Below are positions 1 to 9,245 of a stretch of DNA of 64,000 bases, one piece after another; position 1 is the first letter of the stretch; every line of letters starts with the position of its first letter. Made by a program: the position numbers and the translations under genes. Source of the DNA: Lachnospiraceae bacterium UBA938 (lineage in GTDB: Bacteria > Bacillota > Clostridia > Lachnospirales > Lachnospiraceae). Under the pieces are notes generated by a model that searched no databases, had not been told where the DNA came from, and saw only the letters and a list, made by a program, of their open reading frames with translations. The stretch is taken from NCBI GenBank assembly GCA_002293475.1, contig DBDG01000020.1, forward strand, positions 1-64,000. The letters are read 5' to 3'.

Positions 1-38
1 AAGTAAATGCGGTGACCCTGATACTAATTCAATATAAC

Positions 39-67
39 TTGACTTTACTTTTAAATCAGAGTATAGT
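39..67 (+). promoter_or_regulatory. Predicted sigma-A promoter upstream of the acyl-CoA synthetase gene
   Basis: TTGACT (39-44) and TATAGT (62-67) are separated by 17 bases, close to the sigma-A consensus, and lie about 85 bases before the start codon of the ligase gene. This is read directly from sequence; the transcription start is not known. Confidence 0.55.
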
Positions 68-153
68 ATACTTTGTCAGTTAAACGCATTAACGCTTTAA
101 CCCGGTGAAGCGAAGTGGATCAATATAATATTAAATAACAAAGGAAACTTAGC

Positions 154-1788
154 ATGACTATTATTGACCTATTGGAAAAAAACAGTGAAAACTACGGGGA
201 TGAAATCTGCCTAGTAGAAGTAAATCCGGAGGTTACCGAAGTAAGGCGGGTGACTTGGAAGGAATATGAACTGACGGAGCCGAACCCCTCTTCCTATTAT
301 CGCCGGGAAATATCTTGGCATGTTTTTAACGAAAAGGCGAACCGTTTTGCCAATCTGCTGATCTCCCGGGGCATTAAGAAAGGTGATAAGGTGGCGATTT
401 TATTGATGAACTGTCTGGAATGGCTGCCGATTTATTTTGGGATCTTGAAAACGGGAGCGTTGGCGGTTCCGCTGAATTTCCGTTATGCCCCCGATGAAAT
501 CGAATACTGTGTCAATTTGGCAGATGTGGATATCTTAGTGTTTGGGCCGGAATTTATCGGCCGTGTGGAGGAAATAGCCGATCGGATTATACTGAAGCGG
601 CTGCTTTTTTATGTCGGGGAGAACTGTCCGACATTTGCCGAGGACTATAACTCCTTGGCCTCGAACTGTTCCAGTAAGAGCCCGGAAGCAGAATTGACTG
701 AAACAGATTATGCGGCGATATATTTTTCTTCGGGAACGACGGGATTTCCCAAGGCGATTTTACATACACATCAAAGCCTGCTCCATTCCTGTCAGGTAGA
801 ACAGAATCATCATGGGCAGACGAGAGAGGATGTTTTTCTTTGTATTCCGCCTTTGTATCATACCGGTGCCAAGATGCATTGGTTCGGGTCGCTATTGTCG
901 GGAAGCAAGGCGGTACTGCTTAAGGGCACGAAGCCGCGTTATATTTTGGATGCCGTGTCTAGGGAAAAGTGTACTATTGTATGGCTGCTGGTGCCTTGGG
1001 CGCAGGACATCCTAGAGGCGATTGAAAGCGGCAAGGTCAATCTGGCGGATTATGAGCTGGAGCAGTGGCGGCTGATGCATATCGGCGCCCAGCCGGTGCC
1101 TCCCAGTCTGATTCGCAGCTGGAAAAAGTATTTTGCGCATCATGCCTATGATACCAATTATGGATTGAGTGAATCAATCGGCCCTGGCTGTGTCCATCTG
1201 GGTGTAGAAAATATCCATAAAGTGGGGGCGATCGGAATCGCTGGCTATGGCTGGGAAACGAAAATCGTTACGGAAGGCCGTATAGAAGTAACCAAGGGAG
1301 AGGTCGGTGAACTGGCCGTGAAGGGTCCCGGCGTCATGGTCGAGTATTATAAGGACAAGCAGGCTACGGAAGAAGTGCTGGCCGATGGCTGGCTGTATAC
1401 CGGCGATATGGCGATGGAGGATGAGGACGGCTTTATTTTCCTGGTGGACCGGAAGAAGGATGTCATTATCAGCGGCGGAGAAAATATTTATCCGGTACAG
1501 ATTGAAGACTTTTTGCGCCGTCATGAAGCCATCCATGACGTGGCAGTTATTGGGATTCCCGATAAGCGCCTAGGGGAAACCACAGCGGCGATCATCGAAT
1601 TAAAATCGGAGCAGGCCTGTACGGAAGCGGAAATAGCGGCTTTTTGTCAGCAGCTTCCCCGCTATAAAAGACCGCATAGGATTATTTTTGACCGGATTCC
1701 GCGGAATCCGACCGGAAAGATTGAAAAACCGAAGCTGCGGGAAAAATATTGCGGCAGCAGACTGGTGGAGGCGCAGATAAAAGGCTGA
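154..1788 (+). CDS. Acyl-CoA synthetase / AMP-dependent ligase
   Basis: A 544-residue adenylate-forming enzyme of the ANL superfamily, expected to activate a carboxylic acid as acyl-AMP and then as acyl-CoA in the cytosol. The phosphate-binding motif FSSGTTGFPK is at about residues 191-200. A YGLSES motif, the YTGD motif and the hinge/A8 segment DRKKDVIISGGENIYP follow in order. The catalytic C-terminal lysine is K522 in NPTGKIEK. Length fits medium/long-chain acyl-CoA ligases and there is no carrier domain. Residues 38-53 hold a short insertion near the N-terminus. The start follows AAGGAAAC at 141-148. It is followed after 90 bases by a sodium/solute symporter, so uptake and activation of one acid is a plausible pairing. 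The substrate cannot be read from sequence. It is 15 kb from the PKS genes with core genes between, so a role there is unlikely. Confidence 0.85.
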   Translation: MTIIDLLEKNSENYGDEICLVEVNPEVTEVRRVTWKEYELTEPNPSSYYRREISWHVFNEKANRFANLLISRGIKKGDKVAILLMNCLEWLPIYFGILKTGALAVPLNFRYAPDEIEYCVNLADVDILVFGPEFIGRVEEIADRIILKRLLFYVGENCPTFAEDYNSLASNCSSKSPEAELTETDYAAIYFSSGTTGFPKAILHTHQSLLHSCQVEQNHHGQTREDVFLCIPPLYHTGAKMHWFGSLLSGSKAVLLKGTKPRYILDAVSREKCTIVWLLVPWAQDILEAIESGKVNLADYELEQWRLMHIGAQPVPPSLIRSWKKYFAHHAYDTNYGLSESIGPGCVHLGVENIHKVGAIGIAGYGWETKIVTEGRIEVTKGEVGELAVKGPGVMVEYYKDKQATEEVLADGWLYTGDMAMEDEDGFIFLVDRKKDVIISGGENIYPVQIEDFLRRHEAIHDVAVIGIPDKRLGETTAAIIELKSEQACTEAEIAAFCQQLPRYKRPHRIIFDRIPRNPTGKIEKPKLREKYCGSRLVEAQIKG

Positions 1789-1890
1789 TATTTTTAGTTT
1801 ATTATTGGGGTATGAAATGTTATGAGGATAAGAGTTACTATGAGGATAAATCTTTAAAATGAGCCCGCCGAAGCGGAGATGGGGGATAAT

Positions 1891-3435
1891 ATGGTTATTA
1901 AACTTATAATGCTGGTAATCTTTTTTGCGGTAATGGTCTACATCGGCTTTTACTGCCGTAAACATGCTACAGATGTGAATGGTTTTATTCTGGGGGGCAG
2001 GAATGTCGGTCCTTGGCTGACCGCCTTTGCTTATGGGACTTCTTATTTTTCGGCGGTTATCTTTATCGGTTATGCCGGACAGTTTGGTTGGAAATACGGG
2101 CTTGCTTCTACTTGGATCGGGATCGGTAATGCTTTGATCGGCTCCATGTTGGCCTGGGTGATCCTAGGGCGCCGGACGCGCATCATGACGCATCATCTGC
2201 AAAGCGCCACGATGCCAGAGTTTTTTGGTAAGCGTTTTGACAGTAAGGCGCTGAAGATCGGAGCATCGCTGATTGTGTTTGTTTTTCTGATACCTTATAC
2301 GGCTTCGTTGTATAACGGCCTGTCACGGTTGTTCGGTATGGCGTTTGATATTGATTATACGGTGTGTATTGTGATTATGGCAGTGCTGACCGGTATCTAT
2401 GTGATTGCCGGCGGTTATATGGCGACAGCAATCAACGATTTTATTCAAGGCATCATCATGTTGATCGGTATAGTAGCAGTTATTGCCGCGATTCTGGCCG
2501 ATAAGGGCGGTTTTATGGAAGCAATTAATGGTCTGGCCAATGTCAGTGATCAGGCAGTCACAGCCCAGCCCGGTGCTTTTGCTTCCTTCTTTGGGCCGGA
2601 TCCGCTTAATCTATTGGGCGTTGTCATCCTGACTTCTTTGGGAACATGGGGACTGCCGCAGATGGTACAGAAGTTTTATGCCATTAAGAGTGAAAAAGCC
2701 ATTTCCAAGGGAACGATAATATCGACCGTGTTTGCTTTGGTGGTTGCCGGGGGCTGTTACTTCCTAGGCGGATTTGGCCGGCTGTACGGCGATAAGATCA
2801 ATGTAGCGGAAGAAGGGTTTGATGCGATCATCCCGGCGATGCTTTCCGATCTGCCGCCGGTACTGATGGGTTTAGTAGTAATCTTGGTATTGTCGGCTTC
2901 AATGTCAACACTTTCCTCTTTAGTCATGGCTTCAAGTTCAACTTTAACACTAGACTTTTTAAAAGATAACTTCATGAAAAACATGAACGAGAAAAAACAG
3001 GTCTTGATTATCCGGATCCTGATCGTAGTCTTTATCGCAATATCAGTAGTCATTGCAATCATCCAGTTTAAGAGCCGCGTTACCTTTATTGCTCAGCTCA
3101 TGGGGATCTCATGGGGGGCTCTGGCCGGCTCCTTCCTGGCTCCGTTCTTATATGGCCTGTACTGGAAAAGGGTTACCAGGCCGGCAGTCTGGGCGAGCTT
3201 TATCTTCGGTTCCGGTCTGCTGATCCTAAATCTTTTCTTCGGCAGTCATTTCCCGATCTTGCTCCAGTCGCCTGTGAATGCCGGCGCGTTTGCCATGCTG
3301 GCCGGCCTGATCATCGTTCCGGCAGTAAGCCTGTGTACCAAGAAGCCGGATGCCGACCGGGTGGGTGCTATCTTTGCCGGTTATGAGAAAAAGGTTCAAG
3401 TACCTCAGAAAGAGGATTTAGGAGAAGGGCAATAA
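1891..3435 (+). CDS. Sodium:solute symporter family protein (SSS/PutP-like)
   Basis: An integral membrane transporter of about 514 residues with some 12-13 hydrophobic segments, of the SSS family that couples solute uptake to sodium. Family-like features are the N-terminal GFILGGRNVGPWLTAFAYGTSYFSA segment (in two parts: glycine-rich loop, then helix 2), the ATINDFIQGIIM segment, and the SASMSTLSSLVMASSS helix with serines that line the sodium site in this family. An ATG exists at 1879, but GGGGGAT at 1881-1887 sits at the right distance for the ATG at 1891, so I chose 1891. It lies 90-100 bases after the acyl-CoA synthetase gene on the same strand, suggesting a shared transcript and an organic-acid substrate. 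The substrate is inferred from the neighbour only. The C-terminus ends in a short charged tail. Confidence 0.85.
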   Translation: MVIKLIMLVIFFAVMVYIGFYCRKHATDVNGFILGGRNVGPWLTAFAYGTSYFSAVIFIGYAGQFGWKYGLASTWIGIGNALIGSMLAWVILGRRTRIMTHHLQSATMPEFFGKRFDSKALKIGASLIVFVFLIPYTASLYNGLSRLFGMAFDIDYTVCIVIMAVLTGIYVIAGGYMATAINDFIQGIIMLIGIVAVIAAILADKGGFMEAINGLANVSDQAVTAQPGAFASFFGPDPLNLLGVVILTSLGTWGLPQMVQKFYAIKSEKAISKGTIISTVFALVVAGGCYFLGGFGRLYGDKINVAEEGFDAIIPAMLSDLPPVLMGLVVILVLSASMSTLSSLVMASSSTLTLDFLKDNFMKNMNEKKQVLIIRILIVVFIAISVVIAIIQFKSRVTFIAQLMGISWGALAGSFLAPFLYGLYWKRVTRPAVWASFIFGSGLLILNLFFGSHFPILLQSPVNAGAFAMLAGLIIVPAVSLCTKKPDADRVGAIFAGYEKKVQVPQKEDLGEGQ

Positions 3436-3470
3436 GACGCATAAATTAAAGAAAAATACTATGTTATGAG

Positions 3471-3511
3471 GCGCCAGTCAGAAAAATGTCATTCATCTTT
3501 CTGACTGGCGC
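3471..3511. terminator. Perfect 14-bp hairpin after the symporter gene
   Basis: GCGCCAGTCAGAAA (3471-3484) is perfectly repeated in inverted form at 3498-3511 with a 13-base loop. It lies 35 bases after the symporter stop. There is no U-tract on either strand, so it is not a textbook intrinsic terminator; it may stabilise the 3' end or act with Rho. Confidence 0.45.
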
Positions 3512-3635
3512 AGTTGAGGGGAGAAATTTCCCTTTCCTTTTTCCAGAACTTGTTGTATAATACTTCCATAAGATGCACGATCATTTCAGCGAAATCTTGC
3601 CAACAATCCCAGAAGAGAATTAGTTAGGAGTTTAT

Positions 3636-5033
3636 ATGAGAGAAAAATACCAATCATTAGCGCTTGCCGATTTAAAGGCGATTGCCAAAGTCAGGGGTCT
3701 GAAAGGAATATCTCTGTTAAAAAAGAGTGACCTTATCGAGCTTATGCTAAAGGAAGATGAGAAGGATAAGCTCGAAAAAGAGCGGCAGGAAAAGGAAAGA
3801 CTGGAGAAAGAACGCGCTTCCCAGCGTACCAGCCCGGACAAACCGGAGATAGAAAGGGCTGAGCGAAGCGAGAAACGGGAAGAAGACCGTTTTCAGACGG
3901 AGCTGGACAGCGGGATCATCGCCAGCGGGATCTTGGAGGTCATGCCGGACGGATACGGATTCATCCGCTGTGAGAATTATCTGCCCGGAGAGCGGGACGT
4001 CTATGTGGCGCCAAGCCAGATCCGCCGTTTTGGTTTGAAGACCGGCGATATACTGGAAGGAAATACTAGGATCAAATCGCAGGGTGAAAAGTTTGCCGCC
4101 CTTCTGATGGTGAAGAGCATCAACGGCTATACGCCGGAAGTTGCTTCCACCAGATACAATTTTGAGGATATGACCCCCATCTTCCCTAACGAACGCCTGC
4201 ATCTGGAGATGCCGGGAGCCAGCATTGCCATGCGCGTCATGGATCTGATCAGCCCGGTAGGCAAGGGGCAGCGAGGGATGATTGTCTCCCCGCCTAAGGC
4301 AGGAAAGACCACTTTGCTGAAGGATGTCGCTAAGTCGATCAAGAGGAATTCGCCGAATACGCACCTGATTATCCTGCTTATCGACGAGCGCCCGGAAGAA
4401 GTGACGGATATCCGTGAAGCTATCGAGGGCCCCAATGTGGAAGTTATTTATTCTACCTTTGACGAACTGCCGGAGCATCATAAGCGGGTTTCCGAGATGG
4501 TAATCGAGCGGGGACGTCGTCTGGTGGAGCATGGCCGGGATGTGGTCATCCTGATTGACAGTATTACGCGGCTTACCCGGGCTTATAATCAGGTGGTTCC
4601 GCCCAGCGGCAGGACGCTTTCCGGGGGCTTAGATCCATCGGCGTTACATATGCCGAAAAGGTTTTTTGGCGCGGCACGGAATATGCGGGAAGGCGGCTCG
4701 CTGACGATACTGGCCACAGCGCTGGTCGAAACCGGCAGTAAGATGGATGATGTAGTTTACGAGGAATTTAAGGGAACCGGTAATATGGAACTGGTCCTGG
4801 ACCGGAAGCTTTCGGAAAAAAGGATATTTCCGGCGCTTGACATACCCAAGTCGGGAACCCGGCGTGAGGATCTGCTGCTTGCCGTTGATGAACTGGAGGC
4901 AATCAATATCATGCGGAAGGCACTTAACGGGATGAAACCGGAAGAAGCGGCGGACCGTATCCTGGATATGTTTTCCAAGACTAGGAATAATCAAGAGTTT
5001 GTCAATATGGTTAAAAAAATCAAATTCATCTAA
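3636..5033 (+). CDS. rho: Transcription termination factor Rho
   Basis: A 465-residue ATP-dependent RNA translocase that ends transcription as a hexameric ring. The N-terminal Rho-N helix bundle (residues 1-40) is followed by a highly charged Lys/Glu/Arg linker (about 41-85) and the RNA-binding cold-shock-like fold with the DGYGFIR motif near 105-111. The Walker A motif PPKAGKTT is at 219-226 (K224), the Walker B motif VVILID ends at D308, and the Q-loop/R-loop region [14 protein letters not shown] follows. The ribosome binding site TAGGAG precedes the ATG by 6 bases. A TATAAT at 3556-3561 is a possible -10 element, but I see no good -35. The following rpmE, DUF1385, prmC and prfA genes match the usual Clostridia order. 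Confidence 0.98.
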   Translation: MREKYQSLALADLKAIAKVRGLKGISLLKKSDLIELMLKEDEKDKLEKERQEKERLEKERASQRTSPDKPEIERAERSEKREEDRFQTELDSGIIASGILEVMPDGYGFIRCENYLPGERDVYVAPSQIRRFGLKTGDILEGNTRIKSQGEKFAALLMVKSINGYTPEVASTRYNFEDMTPIFPNERLHLEMPGASIAMRVMDLISPVGKGQRGMIVSPPKAGKTTLLKDVAKSIKRNSPNTHLIILLIDERPEEVTDIREAIEGPNVEVIYSTFDELPEHHKRVSEMVIERGRRLVEHGRDVVILIDSITRLTRAYNQVVPPSGRTLSGGLDPSALHMPKRFFGAARNMREGGSLTILATALVETGSKMDDVVYEEFKGTGNMELVLDRKLSEKRIFPALDIPKSGTRREDLLLAVDELEAINIMRKALNGMKPEEAADRILDMFSKTRNNQEFVNMVKKIKFI

Positions 5034-5152
5034 TTCATCTATTTACGAAAAATATACTTGCAAGATATCGTAACCTATGATAAACTTAATAAGGTCATTT
5101 TTACGGCTGGATTGTTATGATATGATACTTTTATAAGTTAAGAGGTGAAGAA

Positions 5153-5359
5153 ATGAAAGAAGGAATACATCCTAAATATCAGCAGGCGACAGTAAGATGC
5201 AACTGTGGTAATACATTTGAGACCGGATCAACGAAGCCGGAGATCCATGTGGAAATCTGCTCGGCATGCCATCCGTTCTATACTGGGCAGCAGAAGGTAA
5301 CACAGGCACGCGGACGTATCGATAAGTTTAATAGGAAATACGGTGTGGAAAGCAAATAG
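5153..5359 (+). CDS. rpmE: 50S ribosomal protein L31, zinc-binding form
   Basis: A 68-residue L31 of the large ribosomal subunit. The four-cysteine pattern is present: CNC at residues 16-18 and CSAC near 36-39, so this is the zinc-carrying (C+) type rather than the zinc-free paralogue. AGAGGTGA is positioned well before the ATG. A weak promoter (TTGCAA 5058-5063, 17 bases, TAAACT 5081-5086) lies between rho and this gene, and an intrinsic terminator follows at once, so it can be made as its own short transcript. Confidence 0.97.
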   Translation: MKEGIHPKYQQATVRCNCGNTFETGSTKPEIHVEICSACHPFYTGQQKVTQARGRIDKFNRKYGVESK

Positions 5360-5371
5360 CAGTGAGCGATG

Positions 5372-5404
5372 AAGGTTGAGGTGCGCATCTCAACCTTATT
5401 TTTG
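5372..5404 (+). terminator. Rho-independent terminator after rpmE
   Basis: AAGGTTGAG (5372-5380) pairs with CTCAACCTT (5389-5397) and is followed by ATTTTTG, giving a 9-bp stem, 8-base loop and short U-tract, 12 bases after the rpmE stop codon. Confidence 0.8.
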
Positions 5405-5472
5405 CTTATAAGGATATTTGTGGATGGTTAACGACGGATAAGTGGGCATGTGAAAGTGGCAAGGAGTGTGCG

Positions 5473-6468
5473 ATGGCTAGAAAAAAAAGGAACTCATCTT
5501 GCGGAGTCGGCGGGCAGGCCGTCCTGGAAGGTGTCATGATGAAGAACAAAGAAGAATATGCGATAGCCGTCAGGAAACCGGACGGCGAGATTGAAGTGGA
5601 AATCGATATTTTCCGTGGTGTGCTACCGGAAAGCAGGATCAAGAAGCTGCCTTTTATCCGGGGAGTGTTTAATTTTATTGAATCCATGATGCTGGGCATG
5701 AAGACGATTACTTATTCCGCTTCCTTTTATGAGGATGGGGAGGCGGAGGAGACGGCTTTTGACAGGACAATGGATAAAGTATTTAAGGGGCAGGCCGAAA
5801 AAGTACTGATGGGTATCACCACCGTGATTTCGGTGGTACTGGCAATCGCTATTTTCATGCTGCTGCCTTATTATCTGTCTGATCTGCTGAGAGATCATAT
5901 CAGGAACAGTTCATTAATCGTGATTTTAGAGGGGGCGATCCGGATCGGCATCTTTTTATTTTATGTGTCGGCGATCAGCCTGATGAAGGATATCCATCGT
6001 CTCTACCGCTATCATGGGGCGGAGCATAAATGTATCAACTGTATTGAGAAGGGCAGGCCGCTTACGGTGCAGGAGGCCATGCGGAGTTCACGGCTGCACC
6101 GGCGCTGTGGGACTAGTTTTATGTTTTTTGTAATTTTTATCAGTATTATTATATTCTTTTTCATACGGGTCGAGGAACCGCTGTTAAGGGTGCTGCTGAG
6201 GATTGCCCTGATACCGGTAATTGCGGGGATATCCTATGAGATCATCCGCTGGGCGGGAAGAAGCAATAATATATTGGTAAGGATATTCTCGGCACCGGGC
6301 ATGCTGATCCAGCGGCTGACGACCAAAGAACCGGATGAACAGATGCTGGAAGTGGCAATCAAGGCACTAGAGGCCGTATTTGACTGGAAAGCGTATCAAA
6401 AAGAAGCCTTTGGATATGATATTGACGAGGCATGGATGAAGTCAGGGACGGAACATGAATTATCGTGA
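5473..6468 (+). CDS. DUF1385 membrane protein (YqhQ family)
   Basis: A 331-residue protein of the DUF1385/YqhQ family, whose molecular function is not established. The family-typical N-terminus GVGGQAVLEGVMMKN is at about residues 11-25. Three to four hydrophobic segments follow (about 115-135, 150-175, 212-232, 236-262), so it is an inner-membrane protein. The conserved YRYHGAEHKCINC block near 177-189 carries His and Cys residues that could bind metal; that is inference. AAGGAG lies 7 bases before the ATG. Its end overlaps prmC by 14 bases, indicating translational coupling. Confidence 0.9.
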   Translation: MARKKRNSSCGVGGQAVLEGVMMKNKEEYAIAVRKPDGEIEVEIDIFRGVLPESRIKKLPFIRGVFNFIESMMLGMKTITYSASFYEDGEAEETAFDRTMDKVFKGQAEKVLMGITTVISVVLAIAIFMLLPYYLSDLLRDHIRNSSLIVILEGAIRIGIFLFYVSAISLMKDIHRLYRYHGAEHKCINCIEKGRPLTVQEAMRSSRLHRRCGTSFMFFVIFISIIIFFFIRVEEPLLRVLLRIALIPVIAGISYEIIRWAGRSNNILVRIFSAPGMLIQRLTTKEPDEQMLEVAIKALEAVFDWKAYQKEAFGYDIDEAWMKSGTEHELS

Positions 6469-7300
6469 GTTATTTAAATGGGGCCGTTCGCAGCTGGAGG
6501 AAGGCCGGATCGAAGAGGCCGAGCTGGATGCGCGGCTGCTGCTGGAGGCAGCCTGCCGTACGGACAGGCATGACCTGCTGGTGCACGGGGAGAGGGAAGT
6601 CGGTGAAGCTGAGAGGCTTGGCTATACGGATTCTATCGAGCAGAGGAAAAAGCATGTTCCTCTGCAATATATTTTAGGCTGTCAGGAGTTTATGGGGCTT
6701 ACTTTTCTGGTCAGCCCGCAGGTGCTGATTCCCCGCCAGGATACGGAAATTTTGGCCGAAGAGGCGCTCCGCCATCTGCACGACGGGCAGTCTGTGCTGG
6801 ATATCGGGACGGGATCAGGCTGTATCTTGCTTAGCCTGCTTAAATACTCCAATTATTGCCGGGGAACGGGGACGGATGTTTCCGCCGCGGCCTTGGCAGT
6901 GGCAGCGGAGAATGCCGCCCGGCTGGGGCTGGAGGCAGAATGGCGGGAAAGCGATCTTTGGGCGGCAGTGTCGGGAAAATATGATATCATTGTCTCAAAC
7001 CCCCCTTATATCGCGACTCCTGTGATCGGCACGCTGATGAGCGAAGTAAAGGATTATGAGCCGCTAATTGCCCTTGACGGAAAAGCGGACGGTCTTTTCT
7101 TTTACCGTGAGATCATCGGGAGGGCTGGCAGTTATCTGGCGAGAGGCGGGATGATGTTCTTGGAGATCGGATATGACCAGGCGGAAGACGTCATGAATAT
7201 GATGACAGCGGCAGGCTTCCGGGAAGTAACGGCAGTAAAGGATCTGGCCGGACTGGACAGAGTAGTATCCGGGGTATATGGAGGGCCCGGTTATGTTTGA
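6455..7300 (+). CDS. prmC: Release factor glutamine methyltransferase PrmC
   Basis: A 281-residue SAM-dependent enzyme that methylates the glutamine of the GGQ motif of release factors. The N-terminal helical substrate-recognition region (1-80) is followed by the Rossmann fold with DIGTGSG near residues 116-122 and the active-site NPPY at 182-185. It overlaps the DUF1385 gene upstream by 14 bases and the prfA start downstream by 8, so enzyme and substrate are made from one coupled message, the usual arrangement. Confidence 0.96.
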   Translation: MNYRELFKWGRSQLEEGRIEEAELDARLLLEAACRTDRHDLLVHGEREVGEAERLGYTDSIEQRKKHVPLQYILGCQEFMGLTFLVSPQVLIPRQDTEILAEEALRHLHDGQSVLDIGTGSGCILLSLLKYSNYCRGTGTDVSAAALAVAAENAARLGLEAEWRESDLWAAVSGKYDIIVSNPPYIATPVIGTLMSEVKDYEPLIALDGKADGLFFYREIIGRAGSYLARGGMMFLEIGYDQAEDVMNMMTAAGFREVTAVKDLAGLDRVVSGVYGGPGYV

Positions 7301-8360
7301 AAAATTAGAGGATTTGTTGATAAGATTTGAAGAAATCATGGAGGAACTGAATGAGCCTTCGGTTACCGCCAATCAGGAACGCTTCCGCGTGCTGATGAAG
7401 GAGCAGAGCGATCTTATGCCGATCGTGGAAGCCTATAAAGAATATAAGAAATGCCGCCAGGATGTGGCTGATTCGCTTACGATGCTGGAAGAGGAAAATG
7501 ATGAAGAGATGCGGGTCATGCTGAAAGAGGAACTGGGCGAAGCTAAAAAACGGATTGAAGAGCTGGAAACAGAAATGAAGATCCTGCTCCTGCCCAAGGA
7601 CCCCAACGACGACAAAAATGTCATCGTGGAGATCCGGGCCGGTGCTGGCGGTGATGAAGCCGCCCTTTTTGCCGCCCAGATATACCGGGTATATGTCAAA
7701 TACGCGGAAGGAAAGCGCTGGAAGGTGGAGACCATGAACATTGACGAGATCGGCATCGGCGGGATCAAGGATGTCAGTTTTATGATCAACGGCCAGGGCG
7801 CCTATTCACGCCTGAAATACGAAAGCGGGGTGCATCGCGTCCAGAGGGTGCCGGAAACCGAATCAGGAGGACGGATCCACACCTCGACGATAACGGTGGC
7901 CATCATGCCGGAAGTCGGCGAGGTAGAGGTTGATGTCGATCTTAACGACTGCAAGTTTGATGTGTTCCGCTCTTCGGGAAACGGCGGCCAGAGCGTCAAT
8001 ACCACGGATTCGGCGGTACGGCTCACCCATATTCCGACGGGCATCGTGATATCCTGCCAGGATGAAAAGAGCCAGCTTAAAAATAAGGATAAGGCTTTAA
8101 AGGTCCTGCGGGCGAAGCTCTATGAGATCGAACAGGAAAAACAGCATGATGCCGAAACCCAGTTACGCCGCAGCCAGGTCGGGACAGGCGACCGTTCGGA
8201 GAAGATCAGGACTTATAATTTTCCGCAGGGGCGGGTTACCGACCATCGGATCAAGCTGACCCTCCATCGGCTCGAAGCGGTCATGAACGGAGACTTAGAA
8301 GAGATTATCGATAGTCTCATAGCTGCCGACCAGGCGGCCAAGCTGAGCCGGCTGGCATAA
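7293..8360 (+). CDS. prfA: Peptide chain release factor 1
   Basis: A 355-residue RF1 that recognises UAA and UAG and triggers peptide release. The codon-recognition tripeptide is PET (residues 187-189, in the [13 protein letters not shown] context typical of Firmicutes). The catalytic GGQ is at 231-233, and its glutamine is the target of the adjacent PrmC. I chose the ATG at 7293, inside the prmC stop region, because GGAGGG at 7280-7285 is 7 bases upstream. An in-frame ATG at 7278 has no comparable site and would add five atypical residues. Confidence 0.97.
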   Translation: MFEKLEDLLIRFEEIMEELNEPSVTANQERFRVLMKEQSDLMPIVEAYKEYKKCRQDVADSLTMLEEENDEEMRVMLKEELGEAKKRIEELETEMKILLLPKDPNDDKNVIVEIRAGAGGDEAALFAAQIYRVYVKYAEGKRWKVETMNIDEIGIGGIKDVSFMINGQGAYSRLKYESGVHRVQRVPETESGGRIHTSTITVAIMPEVGEVEVDVDLNDCKFDVFRSSGNGGQSVNTTDSAVRLTHIPTGIVISCQDEKSQLKNKDKALKVLRAKLYEIEQEKQHDAETQLRRSQVGTGDRSEKIRTYNFPQGRVTDHRIKLTLHRLEAVMNGDLEEIIDSLIAADQAAKLSRLA

Positions 8361-8579
8361 ATTATCTTCAGGGTTCATTATTTAAATAAATATGTAAATT
8401 ATTTTCTTTACCCCTTTCATTTTATCTTGTTGTATTGTATTATATATTTGTCTGTTTTTATTAGCCAGATACCAGCGTCGCAATCCTAGCGTGCCGAACA
8501 CGTCAGGTAACAGGCTGTTGTAATACATCAGTAAGAAGACATGATCGGGGAAGAAGCGAGGAAGGAGGAGAAAGGCAAG

Positions 8580-8936
8580 ATGACATTAAACGAAGTGGCT
8601 TCCGTAATTGATTTGGATCTGAAGCGTACGTTTTCTTTGTTTATGGGTAAAGAAGAAATGTATGTAAAGTATTTAAAGAAGTTCCCGGAAAACGCCGAGC
8701 GGATTATGGCTGAACTGGCGACGGCGGTTCGGAATAATGACCATAAGGGAATTGAGGCCGGTGCCCATGGGCTTAAAGGGGTGTCAGCCAATCTGGGCAT
8801 TCAGAAAGTTACTGAGATAAGCACGGCGCTTATGTTGGATATCAGGGAAAATACTTATGATAATATCGGACGGGATTATGAGCAGTTACAAGAACAAGTG
8901 AGATTAGCGGTAGAGTATATAGGAAAACTGGATTAA
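8580..8936 (+). CDS. HPt (histidine phosphotransfer) domain protein
   Basis: A 118-residue stand-alone HPt protein that would relay phosphoryl groups between response-regulator receivers. The phospho-accepting histidine is H63 in the AHGLKGVSANLG motif, with the expected lysine and glycine around it; the rest is a helical bundle. GGAGGAG at 8564-8570 is 9 bases before the ATG at 8580. An upstream in-frame ATG at 8541 has no such site and is rejected. It stands alone between prfA and a protease gene, with no kinase or regulator nearby, so its partners are encoded elsewhere. Confidence 0.85.
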   Translation: MTLNEVASVIDLDLKRTFSLFMGKEEMYVKYLKKFPENAERIMAELATAVRNNDHKGIEAGAHGLKGVSANLGIQKVTEISTALMLDIRENTYDNIGRDYEQLQEQVRLAVEYIGKLD

Positions 8937-8990
8937 TTGGTATAAAGTAGCATAGGAAAGTATAAGAAAGTATAAAAGGGATATTTGCCG

Positions 8991-9022
8991 GCCGGCCTGA
9001 TGATTCGGGTCCGGCTGTTTTT
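8991..9022 (+). terminator. Likely intrinsic terminator after the HPt gene
   Basis: GCCGG (8991-8995), extended by CC, pairs with GG...CCGGC (9007-9015), followed by TGTTTTT. The stem is GC-rich with a small bulge and the U-tract is short. It lies about 55 bases after the HPt stop. Confidence 0.6.
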
Positions 9023-9188
9023 ATTGGGCGTAATTACACATTTAATATTACTATTCAGTTTTGAGTTATATCCAAAACATATATACAGTTATTATTCACT
9101 GTTGTGTTGAGAGTAAAAAACGCGCTATTTGTCAAAAGCTCCCATTGGCAACCATATGACCTGACGCATATATTGTAGGGAGGCATAA

Positions 9189-9245
9189 ATGAAGGGGGAG
9201 TTCACAGGCGTATGGCGGAAAACGGCAAGCTGGAAGCCCTGCTGA
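9189..9245 (+). other. 18-codon leader ORF overlapping the subtilase start
   Basis: ATG at 9189 is preceded by GGGAGG with good spacing and opens an 18-codon frame ending at TGA 9245. It overlaps the first 34 bases of the subtilase gene in another frame. Its ribosome site is at least as good as that of the main gene, so it could regulate or couple initiation of the protease. No evidence that the peptide itself matters. Confidence 0.3.

Noticed and set aside
154..1788. The acyl-CoA synthetase as starter-activating enzyme of the PKS
   Set aside because: It is over 15 kb away, separated by core genes, has its own promoter and pairs with a symporter.
3471..3511. The hairpin as a strong Rho-independent terminator
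   Set aside because: The stem is excellent but no U-tract follows on either strand, so only a weak call is made.
3747..4532. A 261-codon open frame on the minus strand inside rho
   Set aside because: It lies wholly within a certain core gene, has no ribosome site and its sequence resembles no family.
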